The notes beneath the pieces were generated by a model, which was given only the letters and a program-made list of their open reading frames with translations, had not been told where the DNA came from and made no database searches. A stretch of 64,000 nucleotides of DNA from Venturia oleaginea (Eukaryota > Ascomycota > Dothideomycetes > Venturiales > Venturiaceae): NCBI GenBank assembly GCA_013176395.1, contig JABMLP010000005.1, positions 372,001-436,000 of the forward strand, given 5' to 3'. This document shows positions 52,023 through 63,363 of this stretch, in pieces. A program made the translations under genes and the position numbers. Positions within the stretch are counted from its first letter, which is position 1. Every line of letters begins with the position of its first letter.

Positions 52023-52738
52023 ATGTCCGTATCGACGCACCGACAAGTTTTCTTGCTAAGAGAAAAGAATCTTGACGAGGACGATACGGAAACACTTATA
52101 AGTATAAACGAGGTAGGAGCAGCACTTATCAATCAAGGTAAGTACGAGGAGGCGGAATCAATGAACAGACAGACGCTGGCGCGGAAAGAGAAGGTGCTTA
52201 GGGCAGAGCATCCTTCCACACTGACGAGCATGAGCAACTTGGCGGGAGTACTGGACAGCCAGGGCAAGTACGAGGAGGCGGAATCGATGAACAGACAGAC
52301 GCTGGCGCGGTATCAGAAGGTGCTTGGGGCAGAGCATCCTTCCACGCTGACGAGCATGATCAATTTGGCGCTTGTGCTGGGGCGCCAAGGCAAGTACGAG
52401 GAGGCAGAATTGATAAACAGACAGACGCTGGCGCAGAAAGAGAAGGTGCTTTGATGAACAGACAGACGCTGGCGGGGTATGAGAAGGTGCTTGGGGCAGA
52501 GCATCCAGATATGCTGACGAGCCTGTACTGCCTCGCTCACCTCCTTGCAAATTTGCGCCGCACCGACGATTCTATTGTTCTATTTGAACGGGCTTGCATA
52601 GGGTATAGCATAGTTCTAGTGGACAATCACCCAACTACCCGCGCCTGTCGCGCTCACCTGTCGGAGGCACTGACGTCGTTATGGGCATACATTTCTGCTA
52701 AAGACACCTGGGGACAACGGAAGCATACGTACCGATAG
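52023..52738 (+). pseudogene. Kinesin-light-chain-type TPR tract, broken
   Basis: From the ATG at 52023 the protein is a run of ~42-residue TPR repeats (QGKYEEAESMNRQTLA, KVLGAEHPSTLTSM). The DNA units are 126 bp and nearly identical (about 52140, 52266 and 52392). In the third unit about 85 bp are missing between gtgctt and tgatgaacag (52448-52454), giving an immediate stop; the frame resumes as MNRQTLAGYEKVLGAEHPDM and ends at 52738 in a normal-looking C-terminal cap. Such TPR arrays are the sensor ends of fungal NLR-like (NB-ARC/NACHT) proteins. No nucleotide-binding domain lies upstream here. Confidence 0.7.
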
Positions 52739-53606
52739 AGGATCAAAGCTGTCATGTGGACTGGTGAAGATAGCTTTCAGGAGGTCCATGTTTTCTAAGT
52801 AGTAACCAAAACTATACTGAAAGATGCAGATTTATATAATTCCAAATATACAGACTGTAATCCATGTATGCTCACTTGCACGTGTTGTAAACAAGCGCGT
52901 GTTTAGCGACCGGAGATAAGCAGTCAAACTCCTCATGAGCGGTTTGGACCGGCCCGGGTGGTGATAATATAGCCACCGCTATTCCACTTTCGGCTGTTCT
53001 GTACAGCAAGAAAGTGGCGCTCTTGAATGCACCTAGATCGAGGACGCATAAAATTGCGCTTGAAGCATAAATACTTGAGATGCTCTTTTATTTCGCTGGG
53101 TATATATTCTTCCTATATGTAATTACATCTTGATGAGTTTTTGAACTAGATGCATGATACTTCCAGTAGATCCGAGGCTGTCCGTAATGAATTGGTAACA
53201 GGCGTCTAGTGCAAATAATAGTATTGCACGGTAACCACAAATCTAACGTAGAAAAAGTTAAGCAATAAATGAAACTTGCAACTGGACACTTTGATTCCGA
53301 GGTTTTCTAGATATTTTATTCACTGCTGACTTTGTTGTGCGGAAAACTAGTAATGGGTTCTCGGTATACAGGGCTTCTCGGCACACAGGGATAGACGTTA
53401 GTTATGATTTCAGTCGAGGTGAGATCGACGGCGGTAGTAAGATTATTCAGCCGGCACCACATGATGGTAACAGGATATTCAAGAGAGCGACAACTATTTG
53501 AAAATTGCGATAAATCTGACATTGAAAAATTGAAGGGACGACGCAATAATGAAGCAAAACATGTCTAGTTGACGGTCCACTATACCATTAGTTTGCCCCT
53601 AATCGC
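52739..53606. other. Intergenic, AT-rich
   Basis: No gene recognised; 3' flank of both the TPR remnant and the DUF3435 gene. Confidence 0.4.
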
Positions 53607-56600
53607 TCAACGCCGGCTGCCTATGCGTGCTCGAATTGCTTGCATTCTCAACTGCTTTGCTGACTTGATGTCAGCCTGCCTCTCTTCTGGTGTCATTGCC
53701 TGACGTCTGATATGGTTCGCCCGATAACCTGCGCGCTGCTGCTTTGTCCGTTGACGCCGTTCGACCTCACTTAGATTGAGTCGATCTCCCAGGCCCTCTC
53801 CCCACTGACTCAATATCTGATATTAAGGGCTCGGCAATCAAGTTCGACATGGTAGCGAAACCTCGAACCAGGGAATCCATGCTGGGATCAAGGCCAATAG
53901 AATTGTGGTTGACCCTATTGCCATCAATGCCATTATTGCAAACATTGCTATCACTATTATCGGGAGTTGGTGAAGTCAATAGTTGCTCTGCAAGTGCAGG
54001 ATCGACGAGAGTGGTGCCTGCCATCGCTCGGTCGGTACCAACGTTCTGAGAAGGGGACGTCATGATGGGATGGCTAACCTCGACGCCATTTGGGGTCGTT
54101 ATGATTGGGTCGAACATAGGATTCGCAGGCTCAACAGCGGTTGGACCAAAGCAGAGATCTGCAGTGGCTGAGGTGTCAGAGTCAATTTGGATCCACTCGG
54201 TTTGGTTGGGGGTCCCTGTATTCAAGTCGGCGCTGCGCGTAACATGAGACATCCTTATATGCTCGAACCAGTGAGGCTGGTCCTTGATCTCTGATCCACA
54301 CACACAGGTTGAGCCTATCGATCGCTGATTTATCCTATGGCTTTTGGCGAGATGTGCAATTACATGACCCCATGAGTATAAAGGCATCGAACATTGTGAG
54401 CACACATAAGGATGCTGAGTAGGGAAATCTAGTGCCAACCTGTCATCGTGATGCGTTGCCACATGGAGACTCCAAGCTGACGGACCCGGATCAACCATTA
54501 GATGGCATACCGGACACGAAAAGCGGGTGCGGAAGTTACCAGCTTCGAGATGGACAACACGATAGTGTTTGGAAAGATTGGACTTGGTTTTGGCTATTAC
54601 GTGGTCACATAACAAGCATGGGTACGAGGCTAAATTTTTACTCTGGCAACAGGATCAGCATAAGGAGCCCCGAAAGTTACGGTGCTACATACCTTGTTCG
54701 TACCAGCGGTTGAGGTAAAGCTCTCCAGCTCTGCAGTCTGTGATAACACTTTACTGCAATTAGAAGGTACAGGGGTACTCTTCGGCTTTATCACAACTTG
54801 TGATGTTTCTTTACTGCTATTGAGGTCATCAATGAACCCTTGCTGGCGGAGACGGGACAATGCTTTCCAAACCCCCTTTCCGGAGAGATTAGCGACCAGT
54901 AAATTGACGAAAAGGTCGACTGGGACATCCCGAGCTGTTTTGAGCCATTTATCTTGAGTCTTCCCAATAGCTTCTTCGGTTGCACTCATCTTGCTGTAAT
55001 CCGGGACAACAGGAGGCATGGGAATGCCTTTTGCGGCCCTGCTATCGACAAGTGTAAAGAATTCGGCTCGACGTCTCTCAAGGAGCTGCTCGGATAGTCG
55101 TTCTCGCATGTGGCCGATTTGATCATTTAATCGGGATCGGGTCCGTCCGGTAGCGGCTGCTCTCTGGAGGAAAAGCGATCTCATAGACGGATGCTGTTCT
55201 ATAAAAGCATTGTCAGATTCAGGTAGGTCTGTAGGCGCGCCGGGAACCCTCTGGAAGGACGGAGTTGAGATATCTTTGTAAAGCTTTGGGTCGCCTCCAA
55301 ACGTAGAGCCTAAGCTTACGCTGGCAAAATTGAAACTCAAGCAGCTAGTTTGATAGGAATTCTCGAAAGTCCTGTTAGATTGATCCATGACGTAGTTTCG
55401 AGAGGCTTGGGTCAATGTGCCTATATATTATTAGACTACTATCTAAAGACGTCTCTGATACCTTACCGTCTAATTGCTTGCCAGTTCCTACCCGGATAGA
55501 GTAGTAATTGGGCGAATGACGGTATCCTGCAAGATGACAGACTCGCCGCCAGAGCCTCCAGCGATGGGTGTCGGCAATCGGAAAGACCAGCTGATCCTGG
55601 ACTTCATCTTTCCAGCGCAGCGCAACGTATTGGGAGACTGAAAGTGTAGGGAGAGTGAGGATATCGTGAATTGAATTAAAGTCTTGGAAGGCTTCGTCGG
55701 CAAGTGCTTTAGCAACGAACCATCTTACCAAACAAGTGGTAGGACAAGGCATAACGAAGGTCGTAAATTCGAGAACGCTGTTTGAAGAATGTTAATTTCG
55801 TAACAGCGACAAGGGAAGGAAGGTCATACCGAGAGCTGTAGTTAGTGGTAACTGTAGCCTTTTTGATTTTTGGGATCCTCGCCGTCAATGTTAATTCCAA
55901 TCTTCCACTTTCAGGATCAGCGCGGTCACGGATAAGCCCAATTTCGAAGTCTTTGTATCGTAGAATAGAAAGACACCCACCCCGACATCCGGTAATGCCA
56001 GCGATGAGCGTCTTGCAGTGCCAGTTGTGTAGTGTCTTGCTGCTACTGTTCATCTTGTCTGCTTGCTCGTGGAGAGCGTTAAGGAGCATGACAAGATCTG
56101 CGGCCGATGTCTGGACCTTCTTGTTCAGTAAGGTCTTTGTAAGGCCCTTCTCAGACGCGAGAGTTGTAGAGATCCACTAGGAATTAGCATTAGCTTTGTA
56201 TACCTCGCCGGATCGATCGCCACATACCGAAGTGATTTCCCAGACCGCATTATGGCCATGGGGTCTTCTACCCTGATACCTCAGTTTCCAGTGCTCTTTA
56301 TCCTGCCGATGGGTTACACGATCCCGACGCTTCGCGAGGTACTGATCGTCTGCATTTCCTACCAAGTTCTGCCATTCACGAAGGACAGTAAACAATGAAT
56401 TGACTGTCCGCACTCGCTTCTTACCCTGTATGACTTCGTCTGAGTCTTGCTCGGAGACCTCGTCTTCGTCTTGGGTTTGGTCTTCGTCTTCGTCTTTGAG
56501 GCGAAGCTGAGGTTTCCAGTAGAAGCCCTCATCGACATAATAAATTAGGTAGCTCTTGATAGAGTCAATAGCATCTGGATCAGAGTCACAGAGCTTAGCC

Positions 56601-56884
56601 CAAGTATCGTCGGATTCCTCTTGTGTCATTTGCCGTGCGTCCTCACACCAACTAAGTCTCAGTCAGCGGCATATCAAGTGCTACAGGGACTTCAAGAATA
56701 TAACGTACTCTCGGAAACTCTGCCCAGTTTTCTGTCGGTCACGGTTAACCTTCGCTGAAATTCTGATATTACGCTTTGGCTCATCACGTTGAGCAGCTAA
56801 AGCAGCAATAGAGGCAGCGGTCTTCTCCCTCAACTTCTTCTTCTCCTCTTCGCTCCGATTGTTCGTCCTTCGGTAGCGCCCCAT
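53607..56884 (-). CDS. DUF3435 tyrosine recombinase with C2H2 fingers (Starship captain family)
   Basis: Seven predicted exons: 56884-56709, 56651-56228, 56176-55830, 55777-55467, 55420-54693, 54642-53869 and 53816-53607. All six introns are 46-57 bp and every phase closes, giving about 989 residues. The recombinase part shows AGITGCRGGCLSILRYKDFE (first Arg), FVAKALADEAFQDFN, PNYYSIRVGTG (Tyr, Arg), LTQASRNYVM and FENSYQT (candidate nucleophilic Tyr): the R-Y-R-Y pattern of DUF3435 enzymes. The last exons hold C2H2 fingers (CLLCDHVIAK...HYRVVH; CSQCSMPLYSWGHVIAHLAK) and a basic tail. Enzymes of this family cut and join DNA to move Starship giant transposons, but some DUF3435 genes are not captains. 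The final intron (53817-53868, donor GTTCGA) is the least certain. No lesion seen. Five tandem repeats lie directly upstream. Confidence 0.75.
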
Positions 56885-56890
56885 GATAAA

Positions 56891-57190
56891 GATTGACGTT
56901 CAGAAGTTTTTGAGGCGAGGGAAAGATAGGTGAAGAAGACTGATAACTAAGCTTGACGTTCAGTATCTTTTAACGCTTTGGAAAGACAGATGAAGAAGAC
57001 TTATTGATGACCGTTGACGTTCACCAGCTCTTGGGGGTTGAGAAAGACAGGTGAAGAAGACTGATGGATGAAGATTGACATTTAGTATCTTCAAGGCTTT
57101 GCAAAGACAAATAAAGAAGACTGATTGATGACGGTTGACTGGTAGCTTTTGAAGTTTTGGAAGGACAGGTGAAGAAAATTGATCCATGAG
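56891..57190. repeat. Five ~60-bp tandem repeats upstream of DUF3435 gene
   Basis: Units start near 56891, 56951, 57012, 57073 and 57132. Each has ttgac(gttca) at its start and a shared gaaagacaggtgaagaagac-like core ahead of a gatgga/gattgatga end. Units differ by substitutions and 1-2 bp indels. The array begins 6 bp before the ATG. Confidence 0.85.
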
Positions 57191-57597
57191 AGAGGGAAAA
57201 TGGAACTAGGAAGACTTAAATCATTGGGCAAGCGTGGGACGCCATTGTTGACCCCCATAGGGATCCAAATCTGTGGTAAGAGCGTATTAGGACTAGGCCG
57301 TCTATCTAGTTTTAGTGGTATGCAACAGGCGTAAGGTATTAAATGTATCCTCAAGAGTATTCATCCCGATACTCACCCGTGACTTTGCAAAGTCTTAACG
57401 AGATCTAGTGGCAGTAAGTTGTGAAGGAGCGGAACGTAAAAAAAAATTGGATCGCAATCATTGAGTGCGGTTGAGAGTGACCCACACGATGGTTGAGTGG
57501 TTACTCGTTTCACGTTCGCAGAGAGGAAGGGAAAATAGGAAGGGAAAAAAAATTATTGCCTGACATGATATTCATGCCAAGCCTCGATTTGGGTGAC
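57191..57597. other. Intergenic
   Basis: No gene. Possible place for the outer end of a DUF3435-driven element, but no terminal repeat was recognised. Confidence 0.35.
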
Positions 57598-57683
57598 TCT
57601 CCCACCGGGAATCGAACCCGGGCCATCCGCGCTCTCGACACCTTAGTGACAAGCGGATATCATGACCACTAGACTATGGAAGA
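57598..57683 (-). tRNA. tRNA-Asp (GTC) with intron
   Basis: On the minus strand the acceptor arms tcttcca and tgggaga pair (one G-T). A D-arm with tagtggtca, the anticodon loop ttgtcac (anticodon GTC), and the T-arm ccgggttcgattcccgg are all present. An intron of about 15 nt follows the base 3' of the anticodon, between the loop and gcgga. It has the usual internal promoter boxes. Confidence 0.93.
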
Positions 57684-58050
57684 TAGGCAAGCTGCGCTTG
57701 TCATAGTCATAATGTGGCAAGAGTTGTAGACGGGTTCGTATATATCCGTTGGAAAAATACATGTGGAGTTATGGGTTGGATCCAGGCCTTGGAGTAGCAT
57801 TGTAAAAGAGTGACCGCTAAACAGGTAGTGTTACTATAGAGGAAGGGCAATATCTAGAACGTCAAGATATATCGTAAAATGTGTTGAAAGGTTTCTTCGA
57901 ACGCGGAGGGGAGGAAAAATCCCTTAGTAACAACTAATAACTTCCATGCTCTCATATCCCAGCCCCAATTTACTGGACGCGTAACGCGTCGCGACATGTG
58001 ACCTTTGCAATCAACGACAACAATCCTCTGTACCATATACAACTGTGGCG
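57684..58050. other. Intergenic
   Basis: No gene seen between tRNA-Asp and the SINE-like copy. Confidence 0.4.
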
Positions 58051-59611
58051 AAAAACAGCACACACAGCGAGAACTCAATTTTTGGAATTTACAGAAGTAT
58101 CATCTAAGGATCATCAAAACACCTCTGCCAGTGGCCGCTCCGGCCTCTAGAGGCCATCGCGCGTCCCTCAGCGTCGATGAGATATCTCTAGAGTCGCCGT
58201 CGCGGCCACGGCAGAGCAAGCAGACGAATACATGAGCAAGCTACACGAACGATGCGTCCACCAAAGACAACAGCAACCATCTAGTCACTATCTCCCGGCT
58301 AGTCCATCACCCCAGATGACACTGCAACGCTCCGAGTCGACGAGTCACTGCTAGAACGGCAATACCTTCAACACAACTCAAACACCAGACGCCCGGTGCG
58401 CAACAATCGGCACCACACACCACTGCAACGACTAGACAACCTCTCCCAACGTCTTGGCAAACCGTCCTGCTACAAGCTGTTGCCCAGAGCCTTGAGCCTC
58501 TCCCCAAACTGTTGCCTCCCAGTTATGGCATTGGCAAGAGTAGGTGCGCGACACAGTAAGTAGTAAGGACGCATAGAAGGAGCCTATTGGCGGCAAATCC
58601 CCTCCCTGTAAGCTAGCAGACGTAGCCTTGAGCCTCTCCCCAGACTGTTGCGTCCCAGTTATGGCATTGGCAAGAGTAGGTGCGCGATATAGCAAGCAGG
58701 GAGAGCGACTAGCAGCAGATAGGCTCCGACTATAAGACGACAGGTCTACAACACAATCGGTGCGACACGATACGGCAGCTGCTAGAGAACCTCATCTACT
58801 ATCGTCTCCGCAAACCGTCCTGCTGCAAGCTGATGTCCAGAGCCTTGAGCCTCTCCCCAAACTGTTGCGTCCCAGTTATGGCATTGGCAAGAGTAGGTGC
58901 GCAACACAGTAAGCAGTAAGGACGTATAGAAGGAGCTTATTGGCGGCAAATCCCCTCCCTACAAGCCAGCAGACGTAGCCTTGAGCCTCTCCCCAGACTG
59001 TTGCGTCCCAGTTATGGCATTGGCAAGAGTAGGAGCGCGATATAGCAAGTAGGGAGAGCGACTAGCAGCAGATAGGCTCCGACTATAAGACGGCAGGTCT
59101 ATAGCACGATCGGCGCCATACAATACGGCAGCTACCAGACAGCCTCGTCCACGGGCATACCCGGAGTATCACACCCAAGCAGCGAAATCACGACTACGAT
59201 GGTTACTATTGTCTCCAGCATCACACAACCAAATACACCGCCGCATAGGAATCTGGTGCAAGGCAACTTTCACAAGCAGAAACATACTTAGGGAACCCAT
59301 TGGCCTTGAGGGATAAGGCGAAACAGATAGACAAGCTGAGCATTAGAGGGAGACTGTAGGTAGAAGGATAGCGAAACACGAGGCATTGCCTCTTGAGTCT
59401 ACATAGCACAGATATACTAGCAGAATAACCAGTATCTACAAGAGCCAGCGGGCATTTGGAGATACTGGTTAAGGGAAAAGAGGGAGGACGGAGGGGACAG
59501 CTGGTCTTGTTTCAGTGAACGGGGCGAAGTGGGGCGCGGTGGATTATATAATCTATCACGTGTCGGCTGTCTGATGAAGTCCTCCTAACCGGACATAGCT
59601 GCGTGATTAAT
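58051..59611 (+). mobile_element. SINE-like element, copy C (3'-truncated)
   Basis: Starts with aaaaacagcacacacagcga and follows copy B (4217-5775) almost base for base, including both ~353-bp internal units. It stops at gcgtgattaa (59611), lacking the last ~45-50 bp including the (caat)n tail. Loss of the 3' end cannot come from target-primed reverse transcription, so the end was removed later or the copy was made by DNA recombination. The Spd1-like gene starts 16 bp further on. Confidence 0.85.
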
Positions 59612-59627
59612 TGGCACTGCCGAAGCC

Positions 59628-60422
59628 ATGTCACACCGCAATAAGAGACAATTTCAACCCTCGATAACCTCCTATTTCGCCCGCGCCGACCGCGAAGATG
59701 TTGCCACAGCTCTTCCTGTTTCATCCGCTCCAGTCCTAGATGACCACATCCAAGCCTCGCTCGTACAAGTCGGCATGCGCGTGCGAAAGGCCATCCCCGA
59801 AGGCTACAAAACCCAGAAGACTGTCTCCGCCTACGCCGCACCAGAATCAGTAACCCCGATGACGACCATGAGGATTTCCTCCCGACCTTCCGAACTCCTC
59901 CCTTTTTGCGGCATACACAAGACTGGCGGATTGAGCGAGCAGCCAATGCCGGCCGTGAACTCATACGAATCCATAGACATATTCTCCGACTGTACAAACT
60001 CCCTCGCAGACTTCGCAACACCATTATCCTCCCAAGAATCAGCCGTATCGACGGACTCGGTCACCATACCCTCGGCAGCACCTTTACGCCAAATCTCATC
60101 AAATAAGCGATCCTACAACTCGGATGAGGAAGAGCAGGAACTAGAAGAGCCGGACTTCGAGAAATCGCTGTTCAATTTTCCGGCTACGTTATCACCACCG
60201 CTATCGATGTACCCGATAAGTCACACGACCATGCCGAACCTGGCGGCCATTTCTTCATCGACCGTGTCGAGAGCTTACGCAAAGCCGAAATCGAGGAGGA
60301 AAGGGGCAGGAGAGATATCACAACATGTAAACCCAGGTTTCGGTTCAGCAGATATGGACTTTGAAGACGCGAATTTTCTGGCTCCCTTGGACGATCACGA
60401 GGTTGAGATGGGTGGGACGTGA
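59628..60422 (+). CDS. Spd1-like ribonucleotide reductase inhibitor
   Basis: 264 codons from the ATG at 59628, no intron. The start has a PIP-box degron-like QPSITSYFARADRE (about residues 10-23), the signal by which PCNA-Cdt2 destroys such inhibitors in S phase. Next comes the family's RNR-binding core: IQASLVQVGMRVRKAIPEGY KTQ (about 44-65). The rest is Ser/Pro-rich with an acidic stretch (DEEEQELEEPDFEKSLFNFP). Small proteins of this kind (yeast Sml1/Dif1, fission yeast Spd1) restrain dNTP synthesis. No lesion in the frame. Only 16 bp separate its ATG from the SINE-like copy C, so its own promoter and 5' UTR are displaced. Confidence 0.72.
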   Translation: MSHRNKRQFQPSITSYFARADREDVATALPVSSAPVLDDHIQASLVQVGMRVRKAIPEGYKTQKTVSAYAAPESVTPMTTMRISSRPSELLPFCGIHKTGGLSEQPMPAVNSYESIDIFSDCTNSLADFATPLSSQESAVSTDSVTIPSAAPLRQISSNKRSYNSDEEEQELEEPDFEKSLFNFPATLSPPLSMYPISHTTMPNLAAISSSTVSRAYAKPKSRRKGAGEISQHVNPGFGSADMDFEDANFLAPLDDHEVEMGGT

Positions 60423-62016
60423 AGAAGGGGCCATGGACTCTTTGTTACTGCGATGTGGGATGTGTATGTGGGGACTGTATGGCATAGGCCACGATTTTCT
60501 CTGTTTTAGTACGATGCTTCTGATACCACATCGGCAAGCGATGCCTTTCAATTCGAGATCTGACTTCATTTGCGCAAACATTGGTTGGATAATTTGTCTC
60601 CAGTTTAATGCATTTTGTTTGCCATTAAGACTACACAATTCATGGCAAGATTCCTTTCCACATCTTTCAGCAATTCAACTGACTCTGGATGGGTGCGATA
60701 GTACTTAACGCGGTGAACAGCGTCTCGCAATTCCAAGTTGCAGCCAACCAGAGTGAATCCCGCATCCAGTTGACGCTGGCGGTACCATTTCAAATCAAAA
60801 ATTTAGGACAAGAGGAAAAAGGCGGTAGAAGATGGTACATTTGAGCATGCCCAAAAGACTCATGTCCACAAGGACTGAAATGAAAATTTTGAAGTTTCCC
60901 AAGTCTTTTGTTCGACAGCATGCCACTTGTTTTCACAGCTGACAGAAAGAGATCCGTCGTGAAACTTGATCGAGAGTTCCCCATAACATTTGCAAACCGA
61001 CACAGTCCCAAGAACGTTTGCATAGTGAAGTAAGCCAAATATTGCCGTCTCTATCCGGACGGAACCGAGTTACCGAATTCTCCTAGCTCTTCTGTTTAAT
61101 AGCAATCAATTATGAACCAACCACCTATCAATGGTAATGAAATACTCGAAAGCCTATTCACCCTATTCCTACAAGTGAAGAAGATACCAACGCTATCAAA
61201 AAGCAATGATCCTGCCAGTAATCCCATATCTTCAAGTTCACCAACAGGATCACCAAACAGGTCCTCGATTCCACATCTCCTCCTCCTCATCCCTACACTC
61301 AAACGGACCCAACGTTCCCGGCTCATCAATGCCCTCCTCAAGCAGAGTCCAGTTGAAAAGCACAGTCCAGTCAGAACCTCCAGCGTGCACGGAGTAATTA
61401 TCCTCGGATTCCACGCCCTCAGAAGTCGATGTTTTGGATTTCGCCTCGAAATCCATACCTAACACTGTCTCATCCTCAGAATCCATATCGTTAAAGGCCT
61501 CTCCACTTCCCTCATCGCCCTCGCCTACCTCGTCTTCATCCCTTCCTGCTACAGAAAGGGATAATCCACCATCTCCACCCCTCGACCAGAACGCTTCCTG
61601 CCAAACAGGTTCCTATAAACACCAAATGGTTTCTTGTGTCTATGCAAGTCCTCGCCATCCTCGAATACATTTTTTCGCTTCGCCGCTACAAATGTAACGT
61701 TAGCACACTGTAGGAACACGAAAGATTGAAAAAAAAAAAAAAGAAGAAGGATATGCAAGAGGTCAGTAAATTAGTAACAAGCCAAGGCGTGACTAATTTG
61801 AAAAGAAAAACAGTCGCCCAGCAGCGATGCCTCACCACATCCTCACCTATGTGCAATCTCGATGTACTGCAAACACTATCCCTACCAAAAACTAAGGATA
61901 AAAACCTGATAATCCCACCAAACTATAGCCGCCTTCCAAAACCGAAAGGATAAGAGGCCTGTTCCCACCATACCTTAACGTACCATAATCAATCAATCCC
62001 AATTTCAACTCGCACC
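60423..62016. other. No confident gene; two protein-like minus-strand pieces
   Basis: At 60605-60793 (minus) a 62-codon ATG frame reads like protein (NLELRDAVHRVKYYRTHPES) without a known family. At about 61250-61614 (minus) an acidic frame (AFNDMDSEDETVLGMDFEAK) starts after a tttatag splice-acceptor-like site and could be a last exon. An 12-A run lies at about 61730-61742. Neither piece is called as a gene. Confidence 0.35.
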
Positions 62017-62018
62017 TA

Positions 62019-63361
62019 CAGTACTAGGGCAAAAGTTTCCGTACAATTAAGCGAAAACGCAAAATCTACACCTCATTTTTTAACACATTATCTTTGCACT
62101 ACCATTATGCCACCTCAACGAAAGCCATTGACTCCTATAAACCCGCAGAGGCTTCCTAATCATCGTCTTACTCCATATCAACGCGGCAAAATTGATGCGC
62201 AGCGTGAAGCCGGGCTCAGTTTAGGCGCAATTGCGGCGCTACAAAAACTACCGCGTTCCACCATCCAATACAGCCTTGAAAAGGCCCCATTACGCCAGAA
62301 CGGCGAATCCCTACCTTCCAGCGGCCGGCCACGCTCGTATACAGACCGAGATGAACGATCTCTGTTACGCATTATACGTACGCAGCCTAAGTTAACGTAC
62401 GAGGAGGTCAAAAGACAGGCTTGCATCGATTTTTCGAAGGATACCATCAGGAGGATATTGAAAGAGTACGGAATCGCAAATTGGAGGTCTGCAAGGCGCC
62501 CTTTCCTCACACAGGTACATGCTGACGCCAAGAAGCTCTGGGCAGAGCAGCACATCTCGTGGAAAGCTGAAGATTGGGCGAAGATTATATGGTCTGACGA
62601 GTGCTCAGTTGAGCGAGGGACCAGCAAGGCAAGAACATGGTGTTTTCGCACACCAGGACAAAAATGGGAGACCTCAATGATTGATACCTATAAGAAGGGT
62701 AAAGGAGCGTCTATCATGATTTGGGCATGCTTCTCTGGCCAAGTAGGGCGCTCTGAATTGTACATTCTTAAGCGTGACCTAGAGAGCAAGCGTCAAGGCT
62801 ACTCTACGAACTCGTATATCAAGTTACTCGACGAAATGCTACCTACAGTATACGAACCGGGCCTTAAATTTATGCAGGATAAAACGCGCCTATCCACAAA
62901 GCCAAAAAGACTATAGTCTGGTTTAAGGAAAACCTCATTCCACTACAAGATGCGCCGCCCTACAGTCCTGATATGAACCCGATTGAAAACCTCTGGCGGA
63001 GGCTCAAGGAATTGGTCTACAAAGTGGAACCTATGATTGAATACGTTACTGGCGGTGTAGACAATATACGAGAGGTTCTAGAAGAAGCACTTATTAAGGC
63101 CTGGCGGCTTATTGAACAACATTATTTTGATGCTGTACTTGAGTCAATGCCAAGGAGGGTTGAGGCATTACTGGCGGCAGATGGTTGGCACACAAAATAC
63201 TAAATAGCTCACTGAATGGCTCATTTTGTAGCCCTGGTATTACTGTACATTATACGAGAATATGAGCGAAAATAATTGCGTTGAAAGCGCGATAATATAA
63301 TTACAAGAATCACCATTTTTTGAGCGATCTCGGCTGTACGGAAACTTGTGCGACCCTACTG
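62019..63361 (+). mobile_element. Tc1/mariner element
   Basis: The element is bounded by TA dinucleotides (62017-62018 and 63362-63363) and imperfect terminal inverted repeats: left cagtactagggcaaaagttt and right, read inward, cagtagggtcgcacaagttt, both going on to ccgtaca. It contains one transposase gene. Confidence 0.82.
62107..63203 (+). pseudogene. Tc1-type transposase, frameshifted
   Basis: The ATG at 62107 starts an N-terminal helix-turn-helix pair (LTPYQRGKIDAQREAGLSLG, RSTIQYSLEK; YEEVKRQACIDFSKDTIRRI). The DDE catalytic domain follows: IWSDECSVE (first D), then FMQD (second D) and, in the shifted frame, SPDMNPIENLWRRLK (final E), the DD34E type of Tc1. Two extra A residues in the run at 62880-62884 shift the frame right after FMQD. 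The rest is readable from there to 63203. One simple lesion; otherwise complete. Confidence 0.85.
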
Positions 63362-63363
63362 TA

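Noticed and set aside
56891..57190. CRISPR-like array
   Set aside because: Repeats are contiguous and diverged with no unique spacers, and the genome is eukaryotic.
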